In this document: positions 42,845-52,135 of the stretch, one piece after another
Position numbering within the stretch: position 1 is the first letter of the stretch
Layout of the letters: each line of letters opens with the position of its first letter
From: Paracoccus haematequi
GTDB taxonomy: Bacteria > Pseudomonadota > Alphaproteobacteria > Rhodobacterales > Rhodobacteraceae
Assembly (NCBI RefSeq): GCF_900631945.1
Contig: NZ_UZWE01000037.1
Span: 1 to 62,276 of the forward strand
Length of the DNA: 62,276 bases
Direction of reading: 5' to 3'
Notes under the pieces: generated by a model
What the model saw: the letters and a program-made list of their open reading frames with translations, nothing else
Told to the model about the DNA's origin: nothing
Databases searched by the model: none
Made by a program: the position numbers and the translations under genes

Positions 42845-44041
42845 ATGGACATGAGCTTTTCACCTGAAGACCAGGCCTTCCGCGCCGAGGTCCGCCAGTT
42901 CCTGAAGGACCGCCTGCCCCAGCGGCTGTCCGAAAAGGTCCGCCTGTTCCAGGAACTGACCAAGGCCGAGATCGAGGAATGGCACGCCGTCCTGAACGAA
43001 AAGGGCTGGCTGGCCGGCAACTGGCCGCGTGACTTCGGCGGCGCGGGCTGGACCGCGATCCAGCGCCACATCTTCGAGGAGGAAAGCGCCCTGGCCCATG
43101 CGCCGCGCATCCTGCCCTTCGGCATCGCGATGCTGGGGCCGGTGTTGCAGAAGTTCGGCAGCAAGGAGCAGCAGGACCGGTTCCTGCCGCGCATCCTGGA
43201 CGGCCAGGACTGGTGGTGCCAGGGCTATTCCGAACCGGGTTCGGGGTCCGACCTGGCCTCGGTCAAGACCACGGCGGTGCGCGACGGAGATCATTACGTG
43301 GTCAACGGCCAAAAGACCTGGACCACGCTGGGCCAGCACGCCAACTGGATCTTCTGCCTGGTGCGGACCGATCCCACCGCCAAGGCGCAGGAGGGCATCA
43401 GCTTCCTGCTGGTCGATCTGACCGCGCCGGGCATCACCGTGCGGCCCATCGTTCTTCTGGACGGCAACCCCGAGGTGAACGAGGTCTTTTTCGACGACGT
43501 GCGCGTCCCGGCCGAAAACCTGGTGGGCGAGGAGAACAAGGGCTGGACCTATGCCAAGTATCTGCTGACGCATGAGCGCACCAACATCGCGGGCGTGGGC
43601 TTTGCCACGGCGGGGCTTGCCGCGCTGAAGCGCATCGCGCGCGGCCAGATGTCGGGCGGCAAGCCGCTGTCGCAGAACCCGCTGTTCGCGGCCCAGGTCG
43701 CGCGGGTGGAAATCGACCTGATGGCGATGGCCACGACCAACCTGCGGCTGCTGGCCCAGGCGGCGGCGGGGCAGGCACCGGGGGCCGAAAGCTCGATGCT
43801 GAAGCTGAAGGGCACGCAGATCCGGCAGGCCATCAACGATCTGACGCGCCGTGCCGTCGGTCCCTGGGCGCTGGCCTTTCCGTCCGAGGCGCTGGAGGGT
43901 GCGAACGACGACCTGCCGCCCGGCCCGCCCGAGGCTGCGGGCGCCACGCGCGCCTATCTGAACAACCGCAAGCTGTCGATTTATGGCGGCTCGAACGAAA
44001 TCCAGCGGGGGATCATCGCGAAATCCCTGCTGGGCCTCTGA
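42845..44041 (+). CDS. acyl-CoA dehydrogenase, PimC-like large subunit
   Basis: 398 residues. FAD/substrate motifs are WWCQGYSEPGSGSDLASVKT, VNGQKTWTTLGQHANWIFCL and the C-terminal LSIYGGSNEIQRGIIAKSLLGL. Length and sequence style fit the large partner of paired dehydrogenases such as PimC, with the shorter partner directly downstream. It introduces the 2,3-double bond into acyl-CoA and passes electrons to electron-transfer flavoprotein. Confidence 0.9.
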   Translation: MDMSFSPEDQAFRAEVRQFLKDRLPQRLSEKVRLFQELTKAEIEEWHAVLNEKGWLAGNWPRDFGGAGWTAIQRHIFEEESALAHAPRILPFGIAMLGPVLQKFGSKEQQDRFLPRILDGQDWWCQGYSEPGSGSDLASVKTTAVRDGDHYVVNGQKTWTTLGQHANWIFCLVRTDPTAKAQEGISFLLVDLTAPGITVRPIVLLDGNPEVNEVFFDDVRVPAENLVGEENKGWTYAKYLLTHERTNIAGVGFATAGLAALKRIARGQMSGGKPLSQNPLFAAQVARVEIDLMAMATTNLRLLAQAAAGQAPGAESSMLKLKGTQIRQAINDLTRRAVGPWALAFPSEALEGANDDLPPGPPEAAGATRAYLNNRKLSIYGGSNEIQRGIIAKSLLGL

Positions 44042-44055
44042 AGGGGGACCGCCTG

Positions 44056-45054
44056 ATGAACTTTGGTTTCACCGAAGAACAGACCATGCTGGGCGACAGC
44101 CTGGCCCGGACGCTGGAGCGCGGGACGGACGCCAGCGCCTTGTTCGAGCTGGGCGCAGGCGCCGCGCTGATGACCGAGGAGGCCGGCGGCTTCGGCGGCA
44201 CCGGGGCGGACATCCTGATGGTGTTCCGCACCCTGGGACGCGCTGGCGCGGTCACGCCGCTGCTGGACAGTGTGGTGCTGGGCGCGGGCATCCTGTCGGC
44301 TGCGGGCGAAAGTGATCTGGCCGAGGCCGCCGCCAGCGGCGAGGCCCGTGTCGCGGTCGCGCTGGACGAACCCGGCCAGCGGTACGAGGGCACGGTCGCC
44401 ACGACCGCCGCCGCCGGCAAGCTGACCGGCGAGAAATCGGTGATCCATGGCGCCGAGGACGCGACGCATCTGATCGTGCGGGCGACGGACGGCCTTTATC
44501 TGGTCGAGGCCGGGGCCGAGGGGCTGAGCCTGCGCGGCTATGCCCTGATGGACGGCGGCCGCGCGGCCGAGGTGACGCTGAAGGACGTGCCCGCCCGCCG
44601 CCTGGGCGATGCGGACCTGCTGGACCGCCCGCTGGCCGCCGCGATCCTGGCGCTGTGCGCCGATGCCCTGGGGGTGATGGAAAAGGCGGTCGATCTGACG
44701 ACCGACTATCTCAAGACCCGCAAGCAGTTCGGGCGTCCCATCGGATCGTTCCAAGCCATCCAGCACCGCATGGCGGACCTGCTGACCGAAGTCGAGCAGG
44801 CCCGGTCCGCCGTCTGGAACCTGGCGGGCCATCTGGACAGCGCCGACCGTGACCGTCACGTCGCCGCGACCAAGTCGCTGGTGGGCCGCATCGCGCGCCT
44901 GGTGGCCGAGGAAACCATCCAGCTGCACGGCGGTATCGGCATGACCGAGGAATACGAACTGGCCCCCATGGCCCGCCGCCTGCTGGCCGCCGATGCGCGG
45001 TTTGGCGACAGCGATCACCATCTGGAACGCTTCATCGCGGCCAGCGCGGCATGA
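44056..45054 (+). CDS. acyl-CoA dehydrogenase, PimD-like small subunit
   Basis: 332 residues, starting 14 bp after the large partner. The N-terminal domain is abbreviated (MNFGFTEEQTMLGDSLARTL). The C-terminal helical bundle keeps KQFGRPIGSFQAIQHRMADL and ETIQLHGGIGMTEEYELAPM. Such shortened dehydrogenases usually pair with a full-length one and may form a heteromer. It overlaps the thioesterase start by four bases. Confidence 0.88.
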   Translation: MNFGFTEEQTMLGDSLARTLERGTDASALFELGAGAALMTEEAGGFGGTGADILMVFRTLGRAGAVTPLLDSVVLGAGILSAAGESDLAEAAASGEARVAVALDEPGQRYEGTVATTAAAGKLTGEKSVIHGAEDATHLIVRATDGLYLVEAGAEGLSLRGYALMDGGRAAEVTLKDVPARRLGDADLLDRPLAAAILALCADALGVMEKAVDLTTDYLKTRKQFGRPIGSFQAIQHRMADLLTEVEQARSAVWNLAGHLDSADRDRHVAATKSLVGRIARLVAEETIQLHGGIGMTEEYELAPMARRLLAADARFGDSDHHLERFIAASAA

Positions 45055-45479
45055 CGGACTCGCCCGCCCTGATCGTGGATGAAACCGGCACGCAGCGGCT
45101 GGTCGGCTATACGCTGGACGTGGGCCAGCCGGACCGGCAGGCCCGCTGCCGCCTGCTGGTGGACGACCGGCACACCAACCGCCACGGCGTGCTGCATGGC
45201 GGGATCGCCGCGATGCTTCTGGACAGCGCCTGCGGGGCCACGGCCAGCCTGACGGTGGACGACAGCGGTCGGCGGCCGTTCCTGACCATCTCGCTCACCG
45301 TGGATTTCGTGGGCGCGGGCCGCCCGGGCGGCGTTACGGCAACCGGCCGCGTGGTTGGCGGAGGACGCAGCCTGCTGTTCGTGGCCGGTGACTTGGTCCA
45401 CGACGACGGCACCCTGATCGCCACGGCCAGCGGCGTGTTCAAGCGGGTTCCCGGCGGCACCGGGGCGGAGAACGGCTGA
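45051..45479 (+). CDS. PaaI-type hotdog-fold acyl-CoA thioesterase
   Basis: 142 residues. The central helix motif NRHGVLHGGIAAMLLDSACG is the hallmark of PaaI thioesterases, followed by the strand TISLTVDFVGAGRPG. It probably frees CoA from dead-end acyl-CoAs made by the pathway. Its ATG overlaps the dehydrogenase stop by four bases and its TGA shares a base with the next ATG. Confidence 0.9.
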   Translation: MTDSPALIVDETGTQRLVGYTLDVGQPDRQARCRLLVDDRHTNRHGVLHGGIAAMLLDSACGATASLTVDDSGRRPFLTISLTVDFVGAGRPGGVTATGRVVGGGRSLLFVAGDLVHDDGTLIATASGVFKRVPGGTGAENG

Positions 45480-46300
45480 TGACCGAAACCACCGCCCGGA
45501 TTCTTGTCGAGGATCGCGGCGATCACCTGCTGGTGACGTTGAACAATCCCGCCCGTCGCAACGCCCTGGACCCGGCGATGCACTCCATTCTGCGCAATGC
45601 TCTGGATCAGGCTGCGGCCGAGGATCGGCTGGGCGCGGTGGTGCTCACCGGGGCGGGCGGCTATTTCTGCGCGGGGGGCGATCTGAACGCCCTGGCGCAG
45701 CGGGCCGCCCTGACACGCGATGAACGCCGCGCGCGGATCGACGACCTGCACACGACCATTCGGGCGATCCGCGCCTGCCCCCGCCCGGTGATCGCTGCTG
45801 TCGAAGGCGGCGCGGCGGGTGCGGGCCTGTCCATCGCGCTGGCCTGCGACCTGCTGGTCGCGGCCGAGGACGCGAGTTTTGCCGCCGCCTATGTCCGCGT
45901 CGGCCTGGTGCCGGACGGGGGGCTGACGGCATCGCTGGCGCGGCGCGTTCCGGCGTCCCTGGCGGCCCGGATGTGCCTGACAGGCGACCCGGTCACCGCG
46001 CCGGCCCTGGCCGTCATGGGGGTGGTGACGGATCTGTGCCCCCCGCGCCAGGCCGTCGCCCGCGCCGCGGATCTGGCCGCACGGCTGGCCCAGGGACCGG
46101 CGGGGGCGCAGGCCGCCATCAAGCGCCTGCTGGCCGACGCCGGCCAGACCGGCTTTGACGACCAGCTTGACCGCGAACGCGATGCGATGGCCGACGCCCT
46201 GGCCTCGCCCGAGGCTGCCGCAGGCCTGCGGGCCCGTCTGGACCGCAGGGGTCCCGATTTCGGACGGGGCCTGCCCAGGAAAAAGGAAACCGACCGATGA
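45479..46300 (+). CDS. enoyl-CoA hydratase/isomerase family protein (PimE-like)
   Basis: 273 residues. The crotonase oxyanion-hole segments are VVLTGAGGYFCAGGDLNALA and GGAAGAGLSIALACDLLVAA. The residue after the second loop in AYVRVGLVPDGG follows the pattern of hydratases/isomerases lacking one of the two usual Glu (Asp here), so the exact reaction is open. It probably acts on an unsaturated intermediate. It is coupled to genes on both sides. Confidence 0.9.
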   Translation: MTETTARILVEDRGDHLLVTLNNPARRNALDPAMHSILRNALDQAAAEDRLGAVVLTGAGGYFCAGGDLNALAQRAALTRDERRARIDDLHTTIRAIRACPRPVIAAVEGGAAGAGLSIALACDLLVAAEDASFAAAYVRVGLVPDGGLTASLARRVPASLAARMCLTGDPVTAPALAVMGVVTDLCPPRQAVARAADLAARLAQGPAGAQAAIKRLLADAGQTGFDDQLDRERDAMADALASPEAAAGLRARLDRRGPDFGRGLPRKKETDR

Positions 46301-47814
46301 CGACGCGAATCCATCATCTTCTGGACGCGCGCCGGGCGTCCCCCAGGGACCTGGCGCTGATCGATCACGACGGCACTCGTCATGACTATGGGCAATTCTG
46401 CGACGCGGTGGAACGCATGGCCGACGATCTGGCCGCGCGGGGCCTGGGGCCGGGCGACCGTCTCCTGATCGTGGCCGAGAACTGCGCGGCCCTGCCCGCG
46501 CTGATCATTGCAGCGTCCCGCCTGGATGCGATCGCGGTTCCGGTCAATGCCCGCATGACCGAACACGAACTGCGCCGCATCGCCGCCCATACCCAGGCCC
46601 GGCTGACGGTCTTTCTGTCCGGCGCCTCGCCCCAGGCGGGTGGCCACGCAGCGGCGGCGGGGGCCACGCCCTGGGCGACCCCGCTGGGCACCGTCCAGAT
46701 CGCTGTTCCGGATCCCGACGCCACCCCCGAGCCGGTGATACCGGGGGCCGATCAGGTGGCGGTGATCCTGTATACGACGGGTTCGACCGGCACGCCCAAG
46801 GGCGTGATGCTCAGCCACGGCAACCTGATTTTCGGGGGCGGCACGTCGGCGCGGATGCGCGGCATGACCCGGGACGACCTGATCCTGGGCGTGCTGCCGA
46901 TCACCCATGTCTTCGGCCTGACCTCGATGACCATCGCGGCGCTTGTCGCGGGCGCAGGGCTGCGGCTTTTTTCGCGCTTTTCAGCCGCGGTGGTTCTGGA
47001 CGGGTTGCAGGCCGGGGCCAGCGTCCTGCCCGCCGTGCCCCAGATGCACGCCCTGATCATGGAGGAAGCCGCAGCCCGCGGCATCGACCGCCTGCCGCCG
47101 GGACGGCTGCGCTATGTCTCCTCGGGGGCGGCGCCGCTGGATCCGGACTGGAAGCGGCGGGCCGAGGCCTTCTACGGCGTCGCGCTGCAGAACGGCTATG
47201 GCCTGACGGAAACCACGGCCGGCGTCACGCTGACCACCAACCCGCCGGGCGTGCCGGATGTCAGCGTCGGCCCCGCCCTGCCGGGGGTGGAATTGCGCCT
47301 GCGCAATGTCGGCCCCGACGGCGTGGGCGAGATCCTGACCCGCGGACCCCATGTGATGCCCGGATATTTCCGCAACCCCGAGGCCACTGCGGCGGCCTTC
47401 GATGCCGACGGGTTTCTGTGTACCGGTGATCTGGGCCGGCTGGACGAGGCCGGAAACCTGCACGTCGCCGGACGCGTGCGCGAATTGATCATCCGCGGCG
47501 GCTTCAACGTCTATCCGCCCGAGGTGGAAGCTGCCCTGAACGACCACCCCCGCGTGATCCAGACCGCCGTGATCGGGCGCAGGATCGAGGGCGGCAACGA
47601 GGAGGTTCTGGCCTTTTGCCAGACCGACGACCCGGCCAGCCTGACCGAAGCCGATCTGCGCCTGCATGTGGCCGAACGGCTTTCGGCCTACAAGCGTCCG
47701 GCGCGCATCATCGTCACCACCGCGCTGCCGACCTCCCCCAATGGCAAGATCCTCAAGCAGCAGTTGATCGAGACGTTCCGGCACGCCCTGGAACGGAAAG
47801 AGGACCAGGGATGA
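46297..47814 (+). CDS. acyl-CoA synthetase (AMP-forming; PimA-like ligase)
   Basis: 505 residues. The adenylation motifs are ILYTTGSTGTPKGVMLSHGN (P-loop), NGYGLTETTAGV, FLCTGDLGRLDEAGN and FNVYPPEVEAAL, with the catalytic Lys in SPNGKILKQQL. It activates a carboxylic acid to its CoA ester using ATP, and so is the entry step for the acid imported by DctPQM. It is the last gene of the operon. Substrate (pimelate or another dicarboxylate, or an aryl acid) is inferred from context. Confidence 0.92.
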   Translation: MTTRIHHLLDARRASPRDLALIDHDGTRHDYGQFCDAVERMADDLAARGLGPGDRLLIVAENCAALPALIIAASRLDAIAVPVNARMTEHELRRIAAHTQARLTVFLSGASPQAGGHAAAAGATPWATPLGTVQIAVPDPDATPEPVIPGADQVAVILYTTGSTGTPKGVMLSHGNLIFGGGTSARMRGMTRDDLILGVLPITHVFGLTSMTIAALVAGAGLRLFSRFSAAVVLDGLQAGASVLPAVPQMHALIMEEAAARGIDRLPPGRLRYVSSGAAPLDPDWKRRAEAFYGVALQNGYGLTETTAGVTLTTNPPGVPDVSVGPALPGVELRLRNVGPDGVGEILTRGPHVMPGYFRNPEATAAAFDADGFLCTGDLGRLDEAGNLHVAGRVRELIIRGGFNVYPPEVEAALNDHPRVIQTAVIGRRIEGGNEEVLAFCQTDDPASLTEADLRLHVAERLSAYKRPARIIVTTALPTSPNGKILKQQLIETFRHALERKEDQG

Positions 47815-48321
47815 CCGGCACCGCACTGCGTGTTGTGTCGGCTGTCGGTGCGTCGCTGAAGACCTTCGGCCATCCGCCGAAGGCAAGGTTCGCGACAAGG
47901 ATCAGGAATATCCGCCCGTAAAAGCGGCTGTCCGTGACAAGGCGGGATCCCTGAAAACGACAAACGCCCTGTCAGAAACCAAAGGGCGCGCGAAGACAAT
48001 GTCGAGAAGGGTCGATCCCCCTGGCGGCGTGACATGGACCCGGCATCACGGCGCGTATCACCTGCTGACCGGAAAGAACTGCCGCGACCCGATCGGTGGT
48101 TTCAGGCTGTCGGTCAATTCCGGTGTCCTGCGCCATGGCAGCACGCAATGGACCTGTGCAGAGATGCCGGAAGGGCGGAAGGGCAGCGTTCAACAGACAG
48201 CCACGAAGCTTTTGATCGTTCCAGTCATGGCTTTTGCGCCAACAGCCGCTGTTCCAGGCCTGTCAAGGCCTGTGGTCGCACCGCCGGACAGGCATGGCGC
48301 GAAAGAAGTTCTGGGCGCGTT
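47815..48321. other. gene-poor gap between the catabolic operon and the bufferin operon
   Basis: No supported gene. An ORF at 47999-48325 (plus) has no ribosome site, no domain and unlike-neighbour codon pattern. A 6-bp stem CGCCCT (47965-47970) and AGGGCG (47983-47988) could be a weak terminator for the ligase gene 150 bp upstream. Nothing else is recognised. Confidence 0.5.
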
Positions 48322-48347
48322 GTAACATCCTGGCCCCTTCTGCCGAT
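48322..48347 (+). promoter_or_regulatory. candidate ECF-sigma promoter of the bufferin operon
   Basis: GTAACA (48322-48327), a 16-base spacer and CGAT (48344-48347) lie about 50 bases before the bufA start. As I recall, the metal-stress ECF sigma of Caulobacter whose anti-sigma is NrsF uses GTAACC-N16-CGAA, a close match. The operon encodes such a sigma/NrsF pair, so autoregulation is likely. Confidence 0.65.
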
Positions 48348-48395
48348 CTGTCTTCTGGAAGGCGTGCAAGCCTTCTCAGACAGGGAGAAACACTG

Positions 48396-48701
48396 ATGAC
48401 CGCAACGATGTCCCGCCTGGCCCTTGGCGCATCGCTGGCCTGCGCGCTTGGCGCGATGGCCGCAACGCCCATTCAGGCGCAGGAAATGGAAAAATGCTAT
48501 GGCGTGGCCCAAGCCGGGCAAAACGATTGCGCGGCGGGGCCGGGCACGACCTGCGCTGGCACTTCGACCACCGATTACCAGGGCAATGCCTGGAAGCTGG
48601 TCCCGGCGGGCACCTGTCTGTCGATGGAACTGCCCCCCGCCAGCGACGGCACCGCGCGCAAAGCCTCGCTGGAGCCGCTGACCCGCGACGTTCCCGCATG
48701 A
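48396..48701 (+). CDS. bufA1: bufferin precursor peptide (BufA1, DUF2282)
   Basis: 101 residues. Signal peptide through about residue 29 ([20 protein letters not shown]). The mature part has the DUF2282 pattern with four Cys at 34, 45, 53 and 74 ([41 protein letters not shown]). In bufferins the Cys residues are modified by the iron enzyme BufB to heterocycles that bind copper in the periplasm. It is followed by BufB, BufC and DoxX. Start chosen at ATG 48396 after cagggag. Confidence 0.93.
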   Translation: MTATMSRLALGASLACALGAMAATPIQAQEMEKCYGVAQAGQNDCAAGPGTTCAGTSTTDYQGNAWKLVPAGTCLSMELPPASDGTARKASLEPLTRDVPA

Positions 48702-48762
48702 TCCGACAGGGCGCGGTCCCGCGACCGCGCCCTTCCATTGCGCCCGGCACCAGGAGGATGCC

Positions 48763-49605
48763 ATGACCCGACTGCCCCCCCGCGCCGGTGTCGGCTTCAA
48801 GCCCCAGCACCTTGCCGATATCCGCCGCGATCCGCACCCGCCCGCCTTTTTCGAGGTCCATGCCGAAAACTACATGGGCGCGGGCGGGCTGCCCCATGCG
48901 CAACTGGCGGCGCTGCGGGCCGATCACGCCCTGTCCGTCCATGGGGTCGGGCTGTCGATCGGCGGTGCAGGCAGGCTGGACGCCGGCCACCTGGCGCGGC
49001 TGCGGGCCCTGTGCGACCGCTATGAGCCTGAAAGTTTTTCCGAACATCTGGCCTGGTCCAGCCACGGCGCGGAATACCTGAACGACCTGCTGCCCTTGCC
49101 CTATACGTCCGGCACGCTGGCCGCCGTCTGCGATCATGTGGATCAGGTCCAGCAGGTGCTGGGCCGCCGGATGCTGCTGGAAAACCCCGCGACCTATGTG
49201 CTGTTCGCGCAGTCCGACATCCCCGAAACCGAATTCCTGGCGCAGATCGCCGCCCGCACCGGCTGCGGGCTTTTGCTGGACATCAACAACGTCTTCGTGT
49301 CCTGCACCAACCACCGCCGTGATCCGCGCGCCTATCTGGCCGATTTCCCGATGGACGGCGTGGGAGAGATCCACCTGGGCGGGCACGCGGCCGAGGATCT
49401 GCCTTCGGGACCGTTGCTGATCGACAGCCATGGGGCGGTGGTGGCCGATCCGGTCTGGACGCTTTACGGGCAGGTGATCGACCGCATCGGCCCTGTCCCC
49501 ACGCTGGTCGAATGGGACAACGACCTGCCTCCCTGGCCGGTCCTGGCCGCCGAGGCCGCGCGCGCCGATGCCCTCCTGACACGGGTGGCCCGTCATGCCG
49601 CCTGA
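48763..49605 (+). CDS. bufB: multinuclear iron-dependent oxidase BufB (MNIO/DUF692)
   Basis: 280 residues. TIM-barrel DUF692 landmarks are [84 protein letters not shown] and [10 protein letters not shown]. The His, Glu, Asp and Asn residues form the multi-iron site. It modifies Cys of the precursor BufA to copper-binding oxazolone/thioamide-type or related rings. It overlaps bufC by 11 bases. Confidence 0.95.
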   Translation: MTRLPPRAGVGFKPQHLADIRRDPHPPAFFEVHAENYMGAGGLPHAQLAALRADHALSVHGVGLSIGGAGRLDAGHLARLRALCDRYEPESFSEHLAWSSHGAEYLNDLLPLPYTSGTLAAVCDHVDQVQQVLGRRMLLENPATYVLFAQSDIPETEFLAQIAARTGCGLLLDINNVFVSCTNHRRDPRAYLADFPMDGVGEIHLGGHAAEDLPSGPLLIDSHGAVVADPVWTLYGQVIDRIGPVPTLVEWDNDLPPWPVLAAEAARADALLTRVARHAA

Positions 49606-50329
49606 TGGCCAGTCCGCGTTCCGCAGCGCCCTGCGCGACGGCACCCTGCCGCCCGGCGTCACCGCCGCCCACCCGGCCGAGACCGCGCGCCGCTTTGCCG
49701 TTTATCGCAACAACGTGGCCGTCAGCCTGGGCCAGGCGCTTGGGCGGCGCTTTCCGGTGATCCAGCGGCTGGTGGGGGACGAATTCTTTGCCGCCCTGGC
49801 TCGCGCCTATCTGGCGGCCGATCCGCCGCGCAGCCCGGTCCTGATGGAATGGGGCGCGGGGTTCGCGGGCTTTCTGGCGGGCTTTCGGCCGCTGGCGGGA
49901 TGGCCGTTCATGGCCGATGTGGCGCGGATCGAATGGGCGCGGGGACTGGCCTTTCATGCCGCCGACGCCGCCCCCCTGGACCCTGCCATCCTGGCCGCAG
50001 CCGATCCTGAAACCCTGCGGCTGGCCCTGCACCCTTCAGTCACGGTGCTGCGGCTGGACCATCCGGCGGTGACGATCTGGGCGCAGAACCAGCCGGGCGC
50101 CGCCCCCGGACCGCTGCCGTCCGGCCCCCAGATCGCGCTGATCCTGCGTGATCCGTCCTTCGCCATCCCGGTCGAGGCGATCACGCCCGCCGATGCCGTG
50201 CTGATCGAGGCGCTGCAATCCGGCGCGACCCTGGCCGGCGCCGCCGCCCTTGATCCCGATCACGATCCCGCCCCCCGCCTGATCGCGCTGATGCGACAGG
50301 GCGCCTTCATCAAGGCGCGCACCCGATGA
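49595..50329 (+). CDS. bufC: BufC, DUF2063 partner of the bufferin modification enzyme
   Basis: 244 residues. The N-terminal DUF2063 domain reads [20 protein letters not shown] and [20 protein letters not shown], then [20 protein letters not shown]. The C-terminal domain is a separate beta/alpha part. BufC is thought to bind the precursor leader and present it to BufB, although the family was once called DNA-binding. Its stop overlaps the doxX start. Confidence 0.92.
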   Translation: MPPDGQSAFRSALRDGTLPPGVTAAHPAETARRFAVYRNNVAVSLGQALGRRFPVIQRLVGDEFFAALARAYLAADPPRSPVLMEWGAGFAGFLAGFRPLAGWPFMADVARIEWARGLAFHAADAAPLDPAILAAADPETLRLALHPSVTVLRLDHPAVTIWAQNQPGAAPGPLPSGPQIALILRDPSFAIPVEAITPADAVLIEALQSGATLAGAAALDPDHDPAPRLIALMRQGAFIKARTR

Positions 50330-50763
50330 TCGCCCGGCTGAACGCCCTGCCTGCCCGCATCCCCGCCGATCTGGTGGCCCTGTCGCTGCGGGTCTTTCCC
50401 GCCCTTGTCTTCTGGCAATCGGGCCGCACCAAGGTCGAGGGGCTGTCGATCACGGATTCCACCTGGTTCCTGTTCGAACACGAATACGCCTTGCCGCTGA
50501 TTCCGTCCGCCTGGGCGGCCGTGCTGGCCACGCTGGCGGAACACGCGCTGCCGGTGCTGATGATCCTGGGGTTGATGACGCGGCTGTCGGCCCTGGGTTT
50601 GCTGGCGATGACGGCGGTGATCCAGGTCTTTGTCTATCCTGGCGCCTGGCTGACCCATGGCCTGTGGGCGGCGGCCCTGCTGGCCCTGGCGGCCCACGGT
50701 CCGGGGCGGCTGTCGCTGGATCACCTGCTGGGACTGGATCGCGCCAGGGGCGGACGCCGATGA
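50326..50763 (+). CDS. DoxX-family membrane protein
   Basis: 145 residues with about four helices ([80 protein letters not shown]). The [11 protein letters not shown] and YPGAW elements are DoxX-type. It is a standard fourth gene of bufferin operons and may serve as a membrane electron or quinone partner, but its role is unproven. Confidence 0.9.
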   Translation: MIARLNALPARIPADLVALSLRVFPALVFWQSGRTKVEGLSITDSTWFLFEHEYALPLIPSAWAAVLATLAEHALPVLMILGLMTRLSALGLLAMTAVIQVFVYPGAWLTHGLWAAALLALAAHGPGRLSLDHLLGLDRARGGRR

Positions 50764-50846
50764 TGCTGGCCGGGGATCCTGCCCAGGGCGGGCATTGCCC
50801 CGCCTCGCGGACCGGGGCTAGACTGGGGCATCGACGGACGGAGGCC

Positions 50847-51389
50847 GTGCTGGAAAAGGACCGCGTCTGGGACGATCTGATGCGCCGGGCCAACGGGGGC
50901 GACGGCGCGGCCTTTCTGCGCTTTCTGACCGAGGTGACGCCGCCCCTGCGCGGGCTGATCCGCACGCGGGGCCGCAGCCTGCCCCCCGACCTGCACGAGG
51001 ACATCCTGCAAGAGGTTCTGCTGGCCATCCACCTGAAACGCGGCAGTTGGGATGCAACGGTGCCTGTCCGGGCCTGGCTTTACGCCGTGGCCCGGCACAA
51101 GGTGGTCGACGCCTTCCGCAAGCGCGGCCATCGCCTGCATCTGCCGATCGACGAGGTGGCCCAGATTCTGGCCGCCGAACCCGAACCCGCGCCCCTGGCC
51201 GCGCGCGACGCCGACCGGATGCTGGGACTGATCGACGCCCGGTCCGCCGCCCTGGTGCGCGCCGTCCGGCTGGAGGGACGAAGTCCCGAAGACGCGGGCG
51301 CCGGACTGGGCCTGACCGCAGGCGCCGCCCGCGTGGCGCTGCACCGGGCGATGCGGCGCCTGGCCCATCTGGCCGAGAGGATGCGATGA
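50847..51389 (+). CDS. ECF sigma factor of the metal-stress bufferin operon
   Basis: 180 residues from GTG 50847, preceded by gacggagg. An ATG at 50760 that overlaps the doxX stop would add an unconserved 29 residues. Region 2 is DLHEDILQEVLLAIHLKRGS and VRAWLYAVARHKVVDAFRKR. Region 4 is SAALVRAVRLEGRSPEDAGA with GAARVALHRAMRRL. A TTGCCC-N17-CTAGAC promoter-like pair (50795-50823) fits an internal start and supports the GTG. It overlaps its NrsF anti-sigma gene. Confidence 0.88.
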   Translation: MLEKDRVWDDLMRRANGGDGAAFLRFLTEVTPPLRGLIRTRGRSLPPDLHEDILQEVLLAIHLKRGSWDATVPVRAWLYAVARHKVVDAFRKRGHRLHLPIDEVAQILAAEPEPAPLAARDADRMLGLIDARSAALVRAVRLEGRSPEDAGAGLGLTAGAARVALHRAMRRLAHLAERMR

Positions 51390-52027
51390 CCGACCCCCGA
51401 TCCACCGACGACCTAATCCGCCGCCTGGCCGCCAGCTCCCCTCCGGCGCCCTTGTCGGCCCCCTTGGCGGCCGGGGCGATCCTGGGCGCGGCGGCCCTGT
51501 CGGCCGGGTTGTTCCTGCTGCTGGCCGGGCCGCGCGCCGGCCTGCTGTCCGCCCTGGACAATCCTGCGGTCCTGGCCAAGGTCGTTTTGCCCCTGGTTCT
51601 GGCGGTCGCTGCCCTGGTGCTGGCCCTGCGTTCGGCCCGGCCGGGCGCCGCTGTCCGGCCATGGGTGCTGGCGGTTCCCGTGGCGGCGGCCCTGGCGTTG
51701 TTTGCGGTGCGGCTGGTCCAGACCCCCCCGGCCCAGATCCTGCCAACCGCCCTGGGTAGCAGCGCCGTCGCTTGCCTGGCATCCATCACCGCGCTGTCGG
51801 CGCCGGCCATCATCCTGGGCCTGGCGCTGTTCCGGCGTGGCGCTGCCCTTCGTCCGGCGCTGACGGGCGCGCTGATCGGGCTTGCGGCCTCGGGCGGCGC
51901 GGCGGCAGGCTATGCGCTCCATTGCACCGAGGATTCGCCGCTGTTCTTCACCCTCTGGTACGGCCTGGCGATCCTGGCAGGCACAACCGCAGGTGCCGTC
52001 GCCGGAAGAAAACTGCTGCAGTGGTAA
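51386..52027 (+). CDS. nrsF: NrsF-type anti-sigma factor (DUF1109)
   Basis: 213 residues, start in an ATGA overlap with the sigma gene. Six membrane helices follow a short cytosolic head (DDLIRRLAASSPP). Two Cys, at 130 (SSAVACLAS) and 180 (YALHCTEDSP), sit at positions nearly identical to the pair I recall as essential for metal sensing in Caulobacter NrsF. Loss of the thiols' reduced state on metal binding would release the sigma factor and induce the operon. Confidence 0.9.
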   Translation: MTDPRSTDDLIRRLAASSPPAPLSAPLAAGAILGAAALSAGLFLLLAGPRAGLLSALDNPAVLAKVVLPLVLAVAALVLALRSARPGAAVRPWVLAVPVAAALALFAVRLVQTPPAQILPTALGSSAVACLASITALSAPAIILGLALFRRGAALRPALTGALIGLAASGGAAAGYALHCTEDSPLFFTLWYGLAILAGTTAGAVAGRKLLQW

Positions 52028-52135
52028 GGACAGGGAAAGGGGCATCGCCGATGTCTTGAAAGACGGCAGGACGCTTGGGCTTGGCCTTCATCATTCAAGC
52101 CTGCGACATCGCGGCAGACACGATCTTTGAAACGG

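Noticed and set aside
47999..48325. 108-codon ORF in the gap before the bufferin operon
   Set aside because: There is no ribosome site, domain or membrane feature, and it runs over the bufA promoter.
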